NCBI GenBank assembly: GCA_026120035.1 | Contig: JALRME010000045.1 | Location: 62,001 to 126,000, forward strand | Direction of reading: 5' to 3' | DNA: 64,000 nucleotides | Origin: Coleophoma eucalyptorum | Lineage: Eukaryota > Ascomycota > Leotiomycetes > Helotiales > Dermateaceae | Shown here: positions 11,531 through 23,606 of the stretch, piece by piece | Layout of the letters: the number at the start of each line of letters is the position of its first letter | Numbering within the stretch: the stretch's first letter is position 1 | The notes under the pieces: model-generated | The model's database searches: none | The model's input: only the letters and a program-made list of their open reading frames with translations | Told to the model about the DNA's origin: nothing | Made by a program: the position numbers and the translations under genes

Positions 11531-12783
11531 CAAGTTGCAAGTGCAGTTCTTCTACATGCACGCAGTGATGGGGTCTTTCCAGACACAGGTGATTCTGTGG
11601 CACAGTTGGATGATGTTGGAGAGAAAGCTATTTCAGGAAGACAATAATGAGATAGCTGGGCGCTGTCCGGATAATATGTCCCACAGCTGACTTGAAGTAA
11701 GTAGGGGAAAGATCTATCGGCCGTATCTAAACAAGAGGGGCATCACAGCGCCGTCCGAAGCTCGTAAGTTGTAAGGTGAGGCTGGCACACCCAAGGAATA
11801 TAGATAGACAGATACGTAGATAGACCGGTAGGTAGGTGAGGTAGGTAGCTAGGTTAACAGCGCATTCGTCCAGAACCAGACTTGCGTTCCAGATTGGGTA
11901 TCCGAGGAAGGGAAGATGTATGGTGCTGGAGAAAGGTGAACCAGAGCAGACCAGAGTAGAACAGAACCGTTGCTCACGCAGGTAAGATTGGCAGCTGAGA
12001 GAAGTCGGCGTCGGCGTCGGTGTTGGGTATTGTTGGAGGTTGCGTTGCGCTGGGGGAAATAATGCAATGCAAGGTAGGGCAAGACACGACAAGGCAAGAC
12101 AAGGCAAGGTCAAAATGTGGCTCAAGCGATGATGAAGGCTCCGGGCAAAAACCCATTCTTCTGGAAGCGGCAGCTCGTGCAAAGCCAAGGAGCCCATTGG
12201 CCTGCCGGTTCGATATTGCTGGCGTCTAACGGGGTACGCTTTTCCAGGATGCCGGCCCTGGTCGGTCGGTGGATGGATGGGTTCCTCTTGAACAGATACG
12301 TGCATGGGTGCAGGCATCAAGCATCAGGCATATGGCATATGGGAGACAGCAAGGGGGTGTTTTGGGAGGCCGAGAGATTGGCTCATCAGCGAGCCGACTG
12401 GAGCTTGGAGATTGGGGATTGGAGAGATGAGCGAGACGGCTAGACGGAAGCGCCTCGGCCAGAGGGCAATCAATAAAACCCAGGGCACATTAATTAACAG
12501 CCGCTTACAACGGACGCTCTTGCAGGCCACGACCGAGATCGAGCTAGCCTTTGCTCTCGATCGGGACTGGGGTTACTTTTGGTTGCCTTGATCAGACTGG
12601 GCTGGACCCGACATGGGAAAGCGAGGGAGGAGGTAGGAGGTAGGAGGCAGGAGGAGGCAGGAGGAGGAGGCAGGCAGGAGGGGGAAAGGAGGGAAAGATG
12701 GTATCAGCACCGGGCGAGATTAGTTGAAGCGAGGAGAGGGCGGAGAGTAGAGCGAGGACCGGGCCAAGCCAAGCCAAGCAAGG

Positions 12784-12818
12784 CAAGAGTCAAGAGTCAA
12801 GAGTCAAGAGTCAAGAAG
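12784..12818. repeat. 7-bp tandem repeat (CAAGAGT)
   Basis: Four perfect copies of CAAGAGT followed by a diverging copy, inside a longer purine-rich stretch. Confidence 0.8.
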
Positions 12819-13487
12819 CAAGAGCAGCCGTCGACCAAAGTTTGAAGTTTGAAGGTTAAAAGATTGAAGATAGGCAGGACGGAAGGAATTAAACTACCGC
12901 ATAGCAGATGCCACAGCCATTAATTCTCACGGCAGGCTCAGACGAGCATGCTAGCTAGTAGTAGCCCTATCTAGCATCATCAATCACTGGGACGCCTCTT
13001 TCCCTGAGTCGGGCCATCTTGCTCCTCCCCGTCTCGGCAAAAGTGGTTGAAAGAACAGCGAGGATGGCAAGGAAAGAGCATGCGATGATGAACGAACGGA
13101 GGTGTATAACAACACGAGCCCTCCTAACCGTACCTCCCGTAATAAGGCAAGCAATCAATCAATGATGATATCAGCAGCACTGTATGTTTACGGCGTTGAC
13201 CAACGGCAGCTGTCTTGGTGCGGCACAGAAACAGTAACGATGCCCCCTCCCTCAGGTCGGCCAGGAGAGCCAGCGGCCAGCACAAGAGCATTTGCAAGCA
13301 AGAAATATATTACATGATCATGCACACCGATCGATCGGAGAGAGCACCATCGACACCGGATCTAACCAGCCAAAGCTCAGAGCTTTCCTTTTCCGAACCC
13401 TTCCCTTCCTGCACTTGGGCTAGTTGTGGGGTAAAACGTGATTGTGACGGCAGGCATAGATTTCGCAGAGGCACACAGACAAATAGC

Positions 13488-13568
13488 GAGGCACAGTGAG
13501 GCACAGCGAGGCACACACAACACCCTACAACACCTTGTACGGGACGGTATAGTACAGTACAGTACAGT
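13488..13568. repeat. Short direct repeats: GAGGCACA x3 and AGTAC x3
   Basis: GAGGCACAG-type units recur at about 13,488-13,515, then AGTAC is repeated three times at about 13,551-13,567. Both are simple-sequence repeats with no coding sense. Confidence 0.7.
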
Positions 13569-15140
13569 GGAGGCACGCCGATCCAAGGGCAGCTCGGCCA
13601 TGCCCAAAGAGCAATGTCGTCGTGTCCTAGCGTGGTTGGCCTTGTCCCTCGTCCCGTTTTTCGGTGACCAGTGGTGTTGTCGTCGCTGTCCCGCACATCT
13701 GTTTCGGCGTGATCCAGAGCTCAGAGCTGAGAGCTGAGTGCAGCGAACAGCCTGCACCAGGCCCGGTTGGGTAGTATCACGAAGGTCGTTAATCATATGA
13801 TGTCCAATTAAGTTCCGCATGGCACCCAGGATGCCATTCGATCGCCTGTCGCTCCACCAGCCAAGGCGAAAGCGAAGGCCAATCTCTGAGGGCTCTCGGC
13901 TGTGGCATGTAACGAACGATACGGCAGTCCAATTCAGTCCACCAAAGCATGGTCAGCTAGCTCAGCGACGAGATGGACTGATTCGTCGATTGGTTTACTG
14001 GTCGACCCGGAACCGGGGTCGGACACCCTGACTTCGAGGTGTCCGGTCGCTAAGCAGCACGACTAAGAAACACTACAGTAGCGGTGGGATAGCCGATTAC
14101 GGGTACGATGATAGATCGTCAAAGTATCAGAACGCAGCATCGTTGATATTGGTTCTGCTATATACCGCGAGCCCTGTTACCAACACATGCAGCTTGCGTA
14201 CATCCATCTGCAACCCTTCTGAATACCGATTCCGCCACGCATTACCACCCCTCGGATTTCCGGATTTACAGCCAACCAAAATAGCCGTAGAGGGTCTTTG
14301 ATTTCTCCCCGACCCCGACCTGTCCCACCCCTGCTCCTGAGCGACAGGGCGCGGCCGGTATGTCTGTGGGTGACGGGAGGTCTGTTTGAAGCTCTCAACG
14401 GAGCGCAACACGCAATCTATTTTCATCTGCCCTTCCCTTCTACATCCTGCGTGCATGCGTGCGTATTTGCGAGGAAGTAGCTATACCGCAATATGTGATC
14501 TGCTTATCACCAAGGAAACTTACAGTTGCTCAAGCACGGCACTTTCTATCTGACTTTGTCGTGTCCATCATCGTCCGACAGCACCCACCCACCTTCCCCC
14601 CCCTCCCCTCTCTCTGCTAGGCTGGGCTGGCCTTACGCCGTAGACATGCAATCCAGGACAATATTGCTCTTGCCGTGCTGCAGAATGCCGAACTCCTCGC
14701 ATCTACACATGGCCGACTACCTACATCGCCTAAGGAGAGTTTTCGTTTTCGTTCCTCAGAAAGTCCGAACCCATCTGACCAAGTGTATGATATGACAGGA
14801 GAAAACCCAAGTCACCTTTTTGGAAGCCAAGACCGGCTTTCGCATGGCGCTGAACTGCTGCAAGCCATTCTCTATTCCACCAAGCTGGATCCGGAGCCTT
14901 GTCCGATGTCACCTTACTCATTGCGGCACAGGGTATTCTTCTCAATTACCATTCAAACTGCCGATCTCCATCTTTTGACAGGCACTTCCCTTTGTGCTTC
15001 AGCCTGTCTTTGGTGATGGGGTCCACTGCTTCTAGCTCCCGGGGGATCCATATTGAATCGAGATTGGCGGTGAAGTCTAAATACTGTCTGTGAGCGACTC
15101 GCTTTCCTGCCATTTAGCTTTCGCGCATCTACGAGTAGTG

Positions 15141-15190
15141 TGTTACGTTTGTTACGTCTGCTAAGTCTGTTAAGTATGCTAAATATGTAA
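15141..15190. repeat. Degenerate 9-bp tandem repeat, five copies
   Basis: Successive 9-mers TGTTACGTT, TGTTACGTC, TGCTAAGTC, TGTTAAGTA and TGCTAAATA, followed by a partial copy. The consensus is TGYTAMGTN. The regular 9-bp period with substitutions is unlike the homopolymer and dinucleotide runs nearby. Confidence 0.7.
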
Positions 15191-16526
15191 GGGCGACTCG
15201 ACCGCCTGCTCCACTGCACCAACCGACAGCGCTTATGTTGACCTTACAAAGCGGTTGAGGTGCATGAGGAGAGCCGAAGCCAAGCCAATCGCTCCGTCAG
15301 ATGGGTATGGATGCCGGCATGTTGGTCTCAACTCTCAGGATGAGTCTGCCTCGACTTTTCTGCTTCGGCCCCATCCGTAATTTCAATGCCAGCGGACCAG
15401 TCAGAGCTATGACATTCCCCAAAGCTTAGAAAGATATGGATTGCAGGACGGTGCAGCATGATCCCATCACAACGTCGAGGGAGCTGCATAAGGAAGAACA
15501 TGCGTACGATTTATGACCGTGCCGTAGATGAGCCGTCAGACGGTGGGCACTGAACACTGAGCACCGGACAGTAATTTCTCTCGGTGAGGTCTAGAGTAGT
15601 AATCACGAAAAACAATCAACACACCAGCTGAACAGCAGTAACGTACGACCAGGAGGGGTCCAACATAAAATCGTGCTCGCGATGCGCACCGCATTGGGAA
15701 GCAGATACGGATCGATACTCCTACCGTCCACCCTGTACGGGGTCATGACCGATCAGTGGCGAGGAATGACAACAGTGCCGTACAGTACCGTAAAGTAACA
15801 ACAATGGACGGTGTGCGAGATTGGTGACATATGAAACTCCCTCCCCAGCTGTCACCGTTAGACAGCGAACAGGTCGCTCGCAATTGAGCGTGAGCTACAT
15901 ACCGGTAATAAACCCGCACCTTCTCGTATTCGTCATGTGCGGCAGTTTCAGGACATGAGAGGCTGCAGGAGCCAGGTGCGAGGCAAGATGTCAGCAGTCT
16001 GCAGTCTCGTGATGGGCGCTGCCAGTGCCGAGCAATACCGAGCCAGGATTGAGATGAAGGGTCATACCCGATTCTTCTTGGATTCCCGACTGTGCCACAA
16101 CGCTGCAGGAACAAGCGCCGCTGACATGGACCTCCATGCAAGCAGCGTATTGGGTTTTTGCGGGTGGAGCGAGCGCTGCTTGCAACCAGGGTGCCACGCA
16201 CTTTTCGGTCGGAAAGCCAGCCGAGAATGCCGGGAGATAGAATAGATAGCTTTTGACTTTCAGCAGACGACGAGTACCGTGGGCCCCACTGCCACCTTGA
16301 CGAGAGCGCGCGCGAGGAGGGGTACATCCACTCTTGGCCCTGAGACGGTGGCCAGCATTGACGGTGTCACTGCCCAGTGCTTATTGCCATACCCACTGGT
16401 ATCTCCGACGATCAGCCCAGTTGCGAAGCCGAAGGCGAGTCAGTGGGCCTGGAGAGAGTGGAGATGGCTGACTTACATGGTGCGAGTTGCAGAGCATCGT
16501 ACCGGCAATAACCACCACTATAGACT

Positions 16527-16553
16527 ACAGTAGTACTGCTACTCTACTACTGT
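16527..16553. repeat. Hairpin-forming inverted repeat
   Basis: ACAGTAGTA at 16527-16535 and its exact reverse complement TACTACTGT at 16545-16553 enclose a 9-nt spacer. A GTACGTACGGTACC palindrome-like patch follows. It could form a cruciform or RNA hairpin, or be chance. Confidence 0.5.
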
Positions 16554-19500
16554 ACGTACGGTACCACCACCACGGGGATTCACAGCTCGTTTAGAGTGTT
16601 TTTCAGGCAACAGCGTTCTATCCTGGTTCCTGGCACTCAGGAGGGAGCAGAGGCTACGACTTGTCACCTTCCCCGACTGGCAATCTGACAAGCGACCGCT
16701 GGAGGTAAGCGAGTCCGAAATGGGCCTTGGTGGTTCGATTTCATCACCTACACCTCATTCCTCAACCAGTAACCAAGTCATCATTCGAACCATTCTTACC
16801 AACCTTTGCGAATTTGAGCGGCGCACGTCACGGATCAGCCAAGGCATCTTTCCATCCTTGCATACATACCCCTCAGGGTCGCTTATCCGCGGACCATCCT
16901 GATTGAAGAGACCGAACCCATGGAGGGCATCCCTGTGTCGCAGATACCCAGCCACCAAAAGCTGCATTTCTCGGGACCGGACGAAAGACTTCGTCCAAAT
17001 ATCCGGCGTCGAGTTGGGAAAAGCACCCCAGGGCGTAGGCTAAGATCTCGTGAGAAGGGCTCTGATAGGGCAGCATACGAAGCTACCACTCTACCCATGC
17101 ACATCGGCTGTAACTTGTCAGCCTGCCAGCGCAAATACCGTGAATCAGCACGAGTCCGGTATTTCGTTTATATGCCGTGCTGCTAATTCTCTGCTGTTCT
17201 TAGGGTAGGTGCGGTGGCACCCACGAGGGCCTTGGACGTGTGGTGGTCCAAGATGACACAGGGATGGCATGACAAAAAGGTGAGAGTGTAACGTACCGGA
17301 AAATGGGTAAGCTGGGGTGCTGAGTTCGCTTGCTCCTCATACGGTACAGTGGGGTGGATCATCCTGGGTATCTGGCATGCCCACAAGATTCGGAGAAAGC
17401 AGAGAACGGGGCCAATAACCGTTTATTGATTTACTTGTCATTAACCCGGCCGAGAAGTATGTCAGCATTTGGCAACGGAATAGTCAGCAACTTCATCGCA
17501 AGTCATCGCCGTAGCCTGCAAAAGGCTAACGAGTCTGGCAATGGAGATTGAGGCACTCTAAACCCAAATGCCCCCATTCTGGATGATACCCGCAGCCCTC
17601 AGATTTAATGCCAGAGATTCCGATTCAGTTACAGCCGGCATTTGGCTACGGCTGGCTGGCTGACTAGTTGTCTGGCAGAGAAAGAAGCTTTTGGAAAGGC
17701 TAAAGCCTCTAGTCCTTCTTTCGTCTAAAATATCCACAACAAGCAGTGCTGGACGTTGATCCCACGTTTTATCACAAAGTATGGCGTGGGCTGTGGTTTG
17801 CTCGTCTCATTCCTCCATTCCCCGAGGAGTTCGGTTTTCCCGTGATTCGCGGAGATGTACGAGCAAAGGCGTCACTTCGTTTCGCTATGTCACAGGCGGC
17901 CTTGACTTCTTGGGTTTCCCTTGCACCAAATCACAGATATGTTACAGTGCTACCTCTATATGTTGGAAAAGATGACATTGTTTGCTCTAGTACAGGGCCA
18001 GGGATCTGTCGGCATACGAGATTAAATAAAATCAAATTATGCCAGCCGCCCAATACGATCTCGATTGATGGCCAAGCATCTTGAATAGGCTACAGAAGGG
18101 CTGGCTCGCCTTACAGCCTTGCTTGCATATTCTTTGTACGTAGGTAGGCAAGCCGATTTCCCAAGCCATAGCCTTGGGTATTAACACACCACCTCTAAAA
18201 TAAGTACGACGTACATAAAATGATTCTCCTCCCAACACGACCTGCTGGTCCTATCTCCCACTCCCCCCACATGGAAATACATTATCCCGCCATTGAAATG
18301 CCTTCGTTCCACCCATCGCCCTCCCTCACCAAACATTTGCCAAGCCAGCCTCGCGTAGGCATGCAAGACCGGGTATCTTATATCAACAAGAACGTTCTTT
18401 GGGCGATGCTACCTGCAACCTTTCGGACGTTGTGCTGCCCTCGCCTCTCCATTCGAGTCGACGCCGAGTCGGGATCATGGCGAGAGGAAAGTAAGCAAGG
18501 TATTGGTGCTCGAAACCTCAACCATTGAAACCCCCTTTCTCACCATTGCAGATCGCTGCTGTAACGCGCCCGCGAAAATGATCACGACGGCATAGCCAAC
18601 CTGGTTGTGACACCATGATGCTTCATTAGCCTCGGAAGTCCCATGCAGGAGGACGGTACTTCCTTCCGTCTATCCGACCTTCTTCTTCCTCCCGGTCTCC
18701 TTGCTTCGTCTGCAATACGATAGGAGTAGAAAAAAGAGAAATTCGATGCCCTGGTGCGGTGGGGGGAGGGGAGGGAAGAGAGAGTACGAGATGTGCACTC
18801 CGTAAGGAATGTAGTTATAAAGCACCAATTGAGTGACAAGGCTGAAGATGATACAGGGGCAGACTATTGAGGTGAGGTGGCATCGGCTACTAGGGTTCCG
18901 CTGCACGAGAAGATTGTTTTGGCAGCCTAATGAAAGTTGGAGACCACCCACCTGCGCCGCAAGATAGATGGAAAGAAGCAACGAGTACAAAGTAAGGAAG
19001 GTCCGTCAATTTCGATCCCCCTAGGCTCCAGAGGGTGATGCCGTCAAAAGGGAAACTCCGATGGAGTGTAACGGTGGTCCAACTATACCAAGAATCTCTC
19101 CATGGGATGGGTGACTTGCATGGACTTACTCAGCCACATGCTTGCTTTCCTGGCTTGGTATGACCATACCTCCCTCCTCTTGGCTCTTTCTGGCTCAAAA
19201 GAGGATGAAAGGCCCCCACCTCTTCCAACATGGACCGAGCCGGCCAGTCAGACTTGTCGTTAGATCTGCCATGGAGAAAAGTGATAGATTTAGTAATCGT
19301 GAGGCAACTAACGAAAGAGGAAAAAAAAAACCATGCAAATAAATACACTTTGGAAGGGGAATGAAAAAAGATTTAGATCCGAAGTAAAGTTTAGCGACTT
19401 CCTTACAGCGCCCAGGTTGTTTCTTAGCTGCCGAGAGGTATGTGACCAGCGGCATTCATAGTTTTTTGATAAGTCTGTTTTTCTTTTAGCCTCATCCGCG

Positions 19501-19797
19501 AGCAGCAATCAAAAGAACATGAGTGAAACGAAATATCGGATGCGCTCTTGTTAACCTCCGGAATAACCAAAATATAACTTTCCTGTTGGTCACGATAGAA
19601 AGAAAAAAAAAGAAACTCAAACTCAAACTTCCGTTTCGAAATTCTCCACCGGCCTCTCATCCGACTACCGAACTTTAAGATCTCTTGTCACAACGTTTAT
19701 GTTCCACTCTCCGTCAACCTTCATCTGTCACTCGCTCGCATAGGTGACCAAAAAAGTGGAAATGGAAGATCTACCTAGTTACATTTACCATGAAAGG

Positions 19798-19821
19798 AAA
19801 TAAAATAAAATAAAATAAAAT
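19798..19821. repeat. (AAAAT)n microsatellite
   Basis: Between four and five units of AAAAT/TAAAA in an AT-rich part of the gene-free region. Confidence 0.75.
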
Positions 19822-21537
19822 GCGGATTGATCCGTCCTAAAAACTCTCATACATTAAAAAAAAAAAAAAACACCTCGGAAACAGGGCACGACCAAGTACC
19901 ACGAAATCAAAATTCCACTCTCCCCAAAAGCACCAATAAAAAGGAATGAGAAAAAAAGAGGAGCGTGGAAACAACCTGGTAAAATAAAGAAGGGATCAAC
20001 AAGGTTTGGGCACATCATGCACTCACACATAGCGAATCCTACTGATCCTTTTCTCCATTCTCGGTATACACTCGGTACTTGCTGCGCTGGCAACTCAAAT
20101 CAGCAATTGAAGAACATCGCCGACCTGACATGGGTACGTCATGATCAGCCCTTTCCCCCTCTCCTCAAGGCCGCAAATCCCAACATTAGTCAAGCATATC
20201 ATCATTAAAGATATACAAAAACAAAACAAGAACTTGGACAGAAAGAGGAAGGGGAAAAAACAGTCCACTTCACTAATTCGTCACTGTGGCTCTGTCGGAA
20301 GATGAAAATGTCGGAGATAGCACGAATTTTGACAGGCCCCCAGGTGAGCGGCAGTCCTTCGGTTGAAAAGCCAAGCAAAGGCAAAAAAAATGCGTGTGCG
20401 TCAAGCATTCGGGCATTCGAGCGTCAAGCGTTCGACGATGCGACAAGCGTGTGGAGAAAGGAATTTTAAATAAAAAAAAACATAAAAAAAAACATGCAAT
20501 ATACGGTACTGCCGTGTTCAAGTGGGCTGACCAGAATTACTAAATCTAAATTTCTGCCGCCGAGCGTTGAGTTTGTCCATAATCTTACGTGCCGTTCTGC
20601 TCTTTCGAGATATTGATTTTTAATTTTTAATTTTTTTTCCCAATTAAAAAATCATGTTGGATTCTTTACGTGTTGGAGGTAAGGATGCTAATGAGGATGG
20701 ATCCTTCTGAGGACCCTTGTCTTTTTTTTCTCTCTCTCTTTCGTTGTTGCGTGTTCTGGTCCAATCCAAAAACATGCCAACCTGCATATGGCACAGGACC
20801 AATCACCCACCTGCGCTCCGATGGTGATCTAGGTCGATCTTGGCCGATCATGAAAGGGAGAAGTCTCAGAATCTCTGCTCCATTTTGTGAGGAACGTTGC
20901 TTCACTTGTAAGCGAATTCGGATCTAAGCTTATAGTGTCCCCCTTGTGTTGAAGGATGCATCTTTACAGATGGAACACGAATACGGGATCGAGAATATCT
21001 GAATAACTTTAGACTCGAGAGCCTGAGTCAGGGGGCTTGGTATGGAGAGGGGGTCGCTGCTGAGTGATCGATAGGATCTCTGCGTGTGAATCGTTTCTTT
21101 TTGTGAACTCCTGACCTGTCATGCGGATCAGATCCTGGTAATATAAAGCTGATGCTTGTAACATAGAAGACTGTACATTACTTTGTACGCCCCGGATGCA
21201 AATTCAAAAAGACGCAGGATTTCACTACGTCTTTCAAAGGACATCTTTAAAGAGGATGAGATACTGCCAGTGAAATATACAGTGTGGAGTTTTTCGTTAT
21301 CTAGCTGAGTCCGAATCAAATCTGACGTTAAATTCAGTTCGATTGTCGAGCGATTCCAAATCTGTGGACCTCCCAACGCTCGGCCGTATTCTACCCAGCG
21401 CAAAGTGATAACCAATTAGGGTCGAGGGATATGTCAACTATGATGGTTTCCTACCATAAACCACAACACTAAGTGGATATCAATTAGTATGAATATAAAG
21501 AGACAACAGGTAGGGGCATCAATCTGGAAACAGGCGC

Positions 21538-23209
21538 TCACATATCAGTCCAAGCATGGATCCTTCTATTCCTCAAATCCGCCTGTGCCCTCTCAATAAA
21601 TGCATCCGCCCGCTCAACTTCCCAGCCCAAAGCAAGAGTGTAAACCCTCTTAACGGCTGGAAGAATCTGCATCATATCCTCACAAACCCACATTCCCAAC
21701 TCTTTCAATTTTGTATCCTTCGGCCAGGTATTAAGCGGCCATTTTAGCCTGGTTTCCGTAATGTCTACGAAGCCGACGGATTCCATGATTGACTTGTAAT
21801 TACGAGGATCTGCCCATGTCCGTCCTACAGCTGCTGAGCCGGAAAGGGTGTTGGTACACCATTCTAAAAGGGCAGTCCCCTCGAGGGTTCCATCAGCACA
21901 GCGGAATGGCAAGCAGCCATCTTGCATCTCAAAGTAGCCGCCGGGAGAGAGGTTGTCGTATGCTTTGGCAAAAATTGTGCTGATGTCCTTAAAGCAATTC
22001 ATCAAAGTCCTACCGTGGATGTATTGAAATGGTTGCCCGTAAACCCATTCATCTTCTGCATCATCAATCTCAAAGTGACAATTCGGTGGTATACTGCATT
22101 TTATTAGTCAAAGACCTTACTTTCGGAGACAGCGTACACACAATTCTGGTTGGATCGGACTGAGATCTGATCCAATAACTTCTGCCGAGGGATATTTTTG
22201 TGCTTTCCAACTGTCAACATGCCTTTCAACCAGTCCGTCAAAATCTTCTAACTCACCAAATTCTATAGCCCAGATTCCAGTGCCAGTTCCTTGATCTTTG
22301 TCAGAATTTTGGCATAGAATATATGAGGAGGCCTACCGATATCAAGGACTCTCTGGGGCAATTCAGGAAGGGGTGCAAAATGCAATTTTCCTTCTAAAGT
22401 CAAGTTCCAGATATGATTTTGGAGATCCAACCTCTCCATTTCTGACTATTCTTAGTTAGTAAGAGATTAAGTACGGCCTCTAAGTTTAATCCAAAGGCTT
22501 CAATCTCGAGCTAAAACATTTCAATAGAGAACATGCTTACTTCATCGTTCGGGATAAGATATTCTACAGTTAAAGTCAGCCTACGAACATCTATAGACTT
22601 TTATCTCGACCCCCTCTGAGCCCAGTTCAAAGTGCAAATGGACAGATAATACTTACTTCCATCATGATATCGATGGTAAGTCCTCCCATTTTCAGCGACA
22701 AAATCAAAGACACTCGGTCTCGCTGAGGATGTGCTATTCCTGCAAACAAAATCGATGATCTCAGCAATAAGCCACGCAACCAATCCGCCAGTTTCAGTCA
22801 ACAGTGATTGCCATGAAGCAAAAGAAAAGGGCAGCTTACGGCCGAGTCAAATCCCCCACAGCAGAGTCCACATCACTAAACTGGAGACCGTTTCTGCGTC
22901 AGCCTTGATCGTGTCTTTCCCCTCACTCAATAACGCATCTCATAACCCCGAGATACCACGTCTGAATGAATCCACATCCAGATCTTCAAGCCAACATCAT
23001 TCATTCCTTCAGTTCTATTACCTCTTGGGGTTCTAAAACGAAGCAAACAGGAAAGGATCCATGAACGAACTCACATCAATCTCCGGGGCGGAGGTCGCAA
23101 TGCTCTCGGCAACCCCACCATCGGTACTTGCCGGCGCAGCATCATCATCGGCAACAGCATCCATCTCTGGCGTGGCTGTCGGTGCTTCGGCGGCCATGGC
23201 GACCATCAT
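21538..23209 (-). CDS. LaeA-like SAM-dependent methyltransferase
   Basis: Eight phase-matched exons: 23209-23075, 22880-22840, 22739-22657, 22563-22541 (only 23 nt), 22445-22337, 22289-22257, 22202-22142 and 22093-21538, giving 346 residues. The N-terminus is Ala/Asp-rich and disordered. [12 protein letters not shown] and MERLDLQNH then precede the SAM-binding motif [14 protein letters not shown], at about 129-141. Next come SDLSPIQP, the family signature [10 protein letters not shown], and a C-terminal half with [11 protein letters not shown]. Fungal LaeA and its paralogues are nuclear or cytosolic regulators of secondary metabolism and development. This is more likely one of the many LaeA-like paralogues than LaeA itself. 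No biosynthetic cluster is adjacent. It lies in tandem, 400 bases downstream of the giant MFS gene. A double ATG (23209/23206) opens the frame. Confidence 0.9.
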
Positions 23210-23606
23210 ACACGGAACTAGCTGTCTGAGCCAAGAAGACCCGGAGAGTATCAGTTATGGAGGCAGATGTTACGGGGTTGGAGATTGTTGATGTTGAAAG
23301 CAGCTCTGGTTGGATGGTACGTCGCTACATGGCTACTGTAGCCTACCGGAGCTTTTCTTCTTTTGGCGAGGACGATAGTCTCATAACACCGTGCTATCAT
23401 GTTATCATGCTGAGGCCTATCTACCAACTGCCTTCCGGAGGACATCGATTCATTGGTATCTTAATACACGCGAAAGCAAAGATGTAAAATTATGGCGATT
23501 CGGTCACTTTGAAGAATTGGGGGCAGATTGTAGAAGCAAACAATAGGTTGAGAAGGTAATAACTTCACAAACGACATGCCACTCACGTCCCAGCTGGGCG
23601 CCATCA
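23210..23606. other. Promoter region of the LaeA-like gene
   Basis: Space between the methyltransferase start and the stop of the upstream same-strand MFS gene. No additional frame of interest. Confidence 0.5.

Larger units (their letters stand above)
11531..21537. other. About 10-kb gene-free region rich in short tandem repeats
   Basis: I found no frame that combines an ATG, coding-like composition and a family match, and no splice chain. The DNA is not uniformly AT-rich and is full of short direct repeats (listed separately), purine tracts (about 12,620-12,700), homopolymer A/T runs (19,855-19,870, 20,470-20,490, 20,620-20,640), and GTAC/CAGT-rich patches (13,550, 15,780, 16,550). It is bounded by the 5' end of the Zn2Cys6 gene and the 3' end of the methyltransferase gene. 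It may carry a long 5' UTR, upstream exons or non-coding transcripts; the sequence alone does not show which. Confidence 0.6.

Noticed and set aside
15743..16327. 194-codon minus-strand frame in the 10-kb gap
   Set aside because: No domain, low-complexity Ser/Arg/Cys composition, and overlapping frames on the other strand of equal quality.
16728..16750. tRNA-like T-arm (GGTTCGATT with a weak 5-bp stem)
   Set aside because: No matching A box, anticodon arm or acceptor stem could be drawn upstream.
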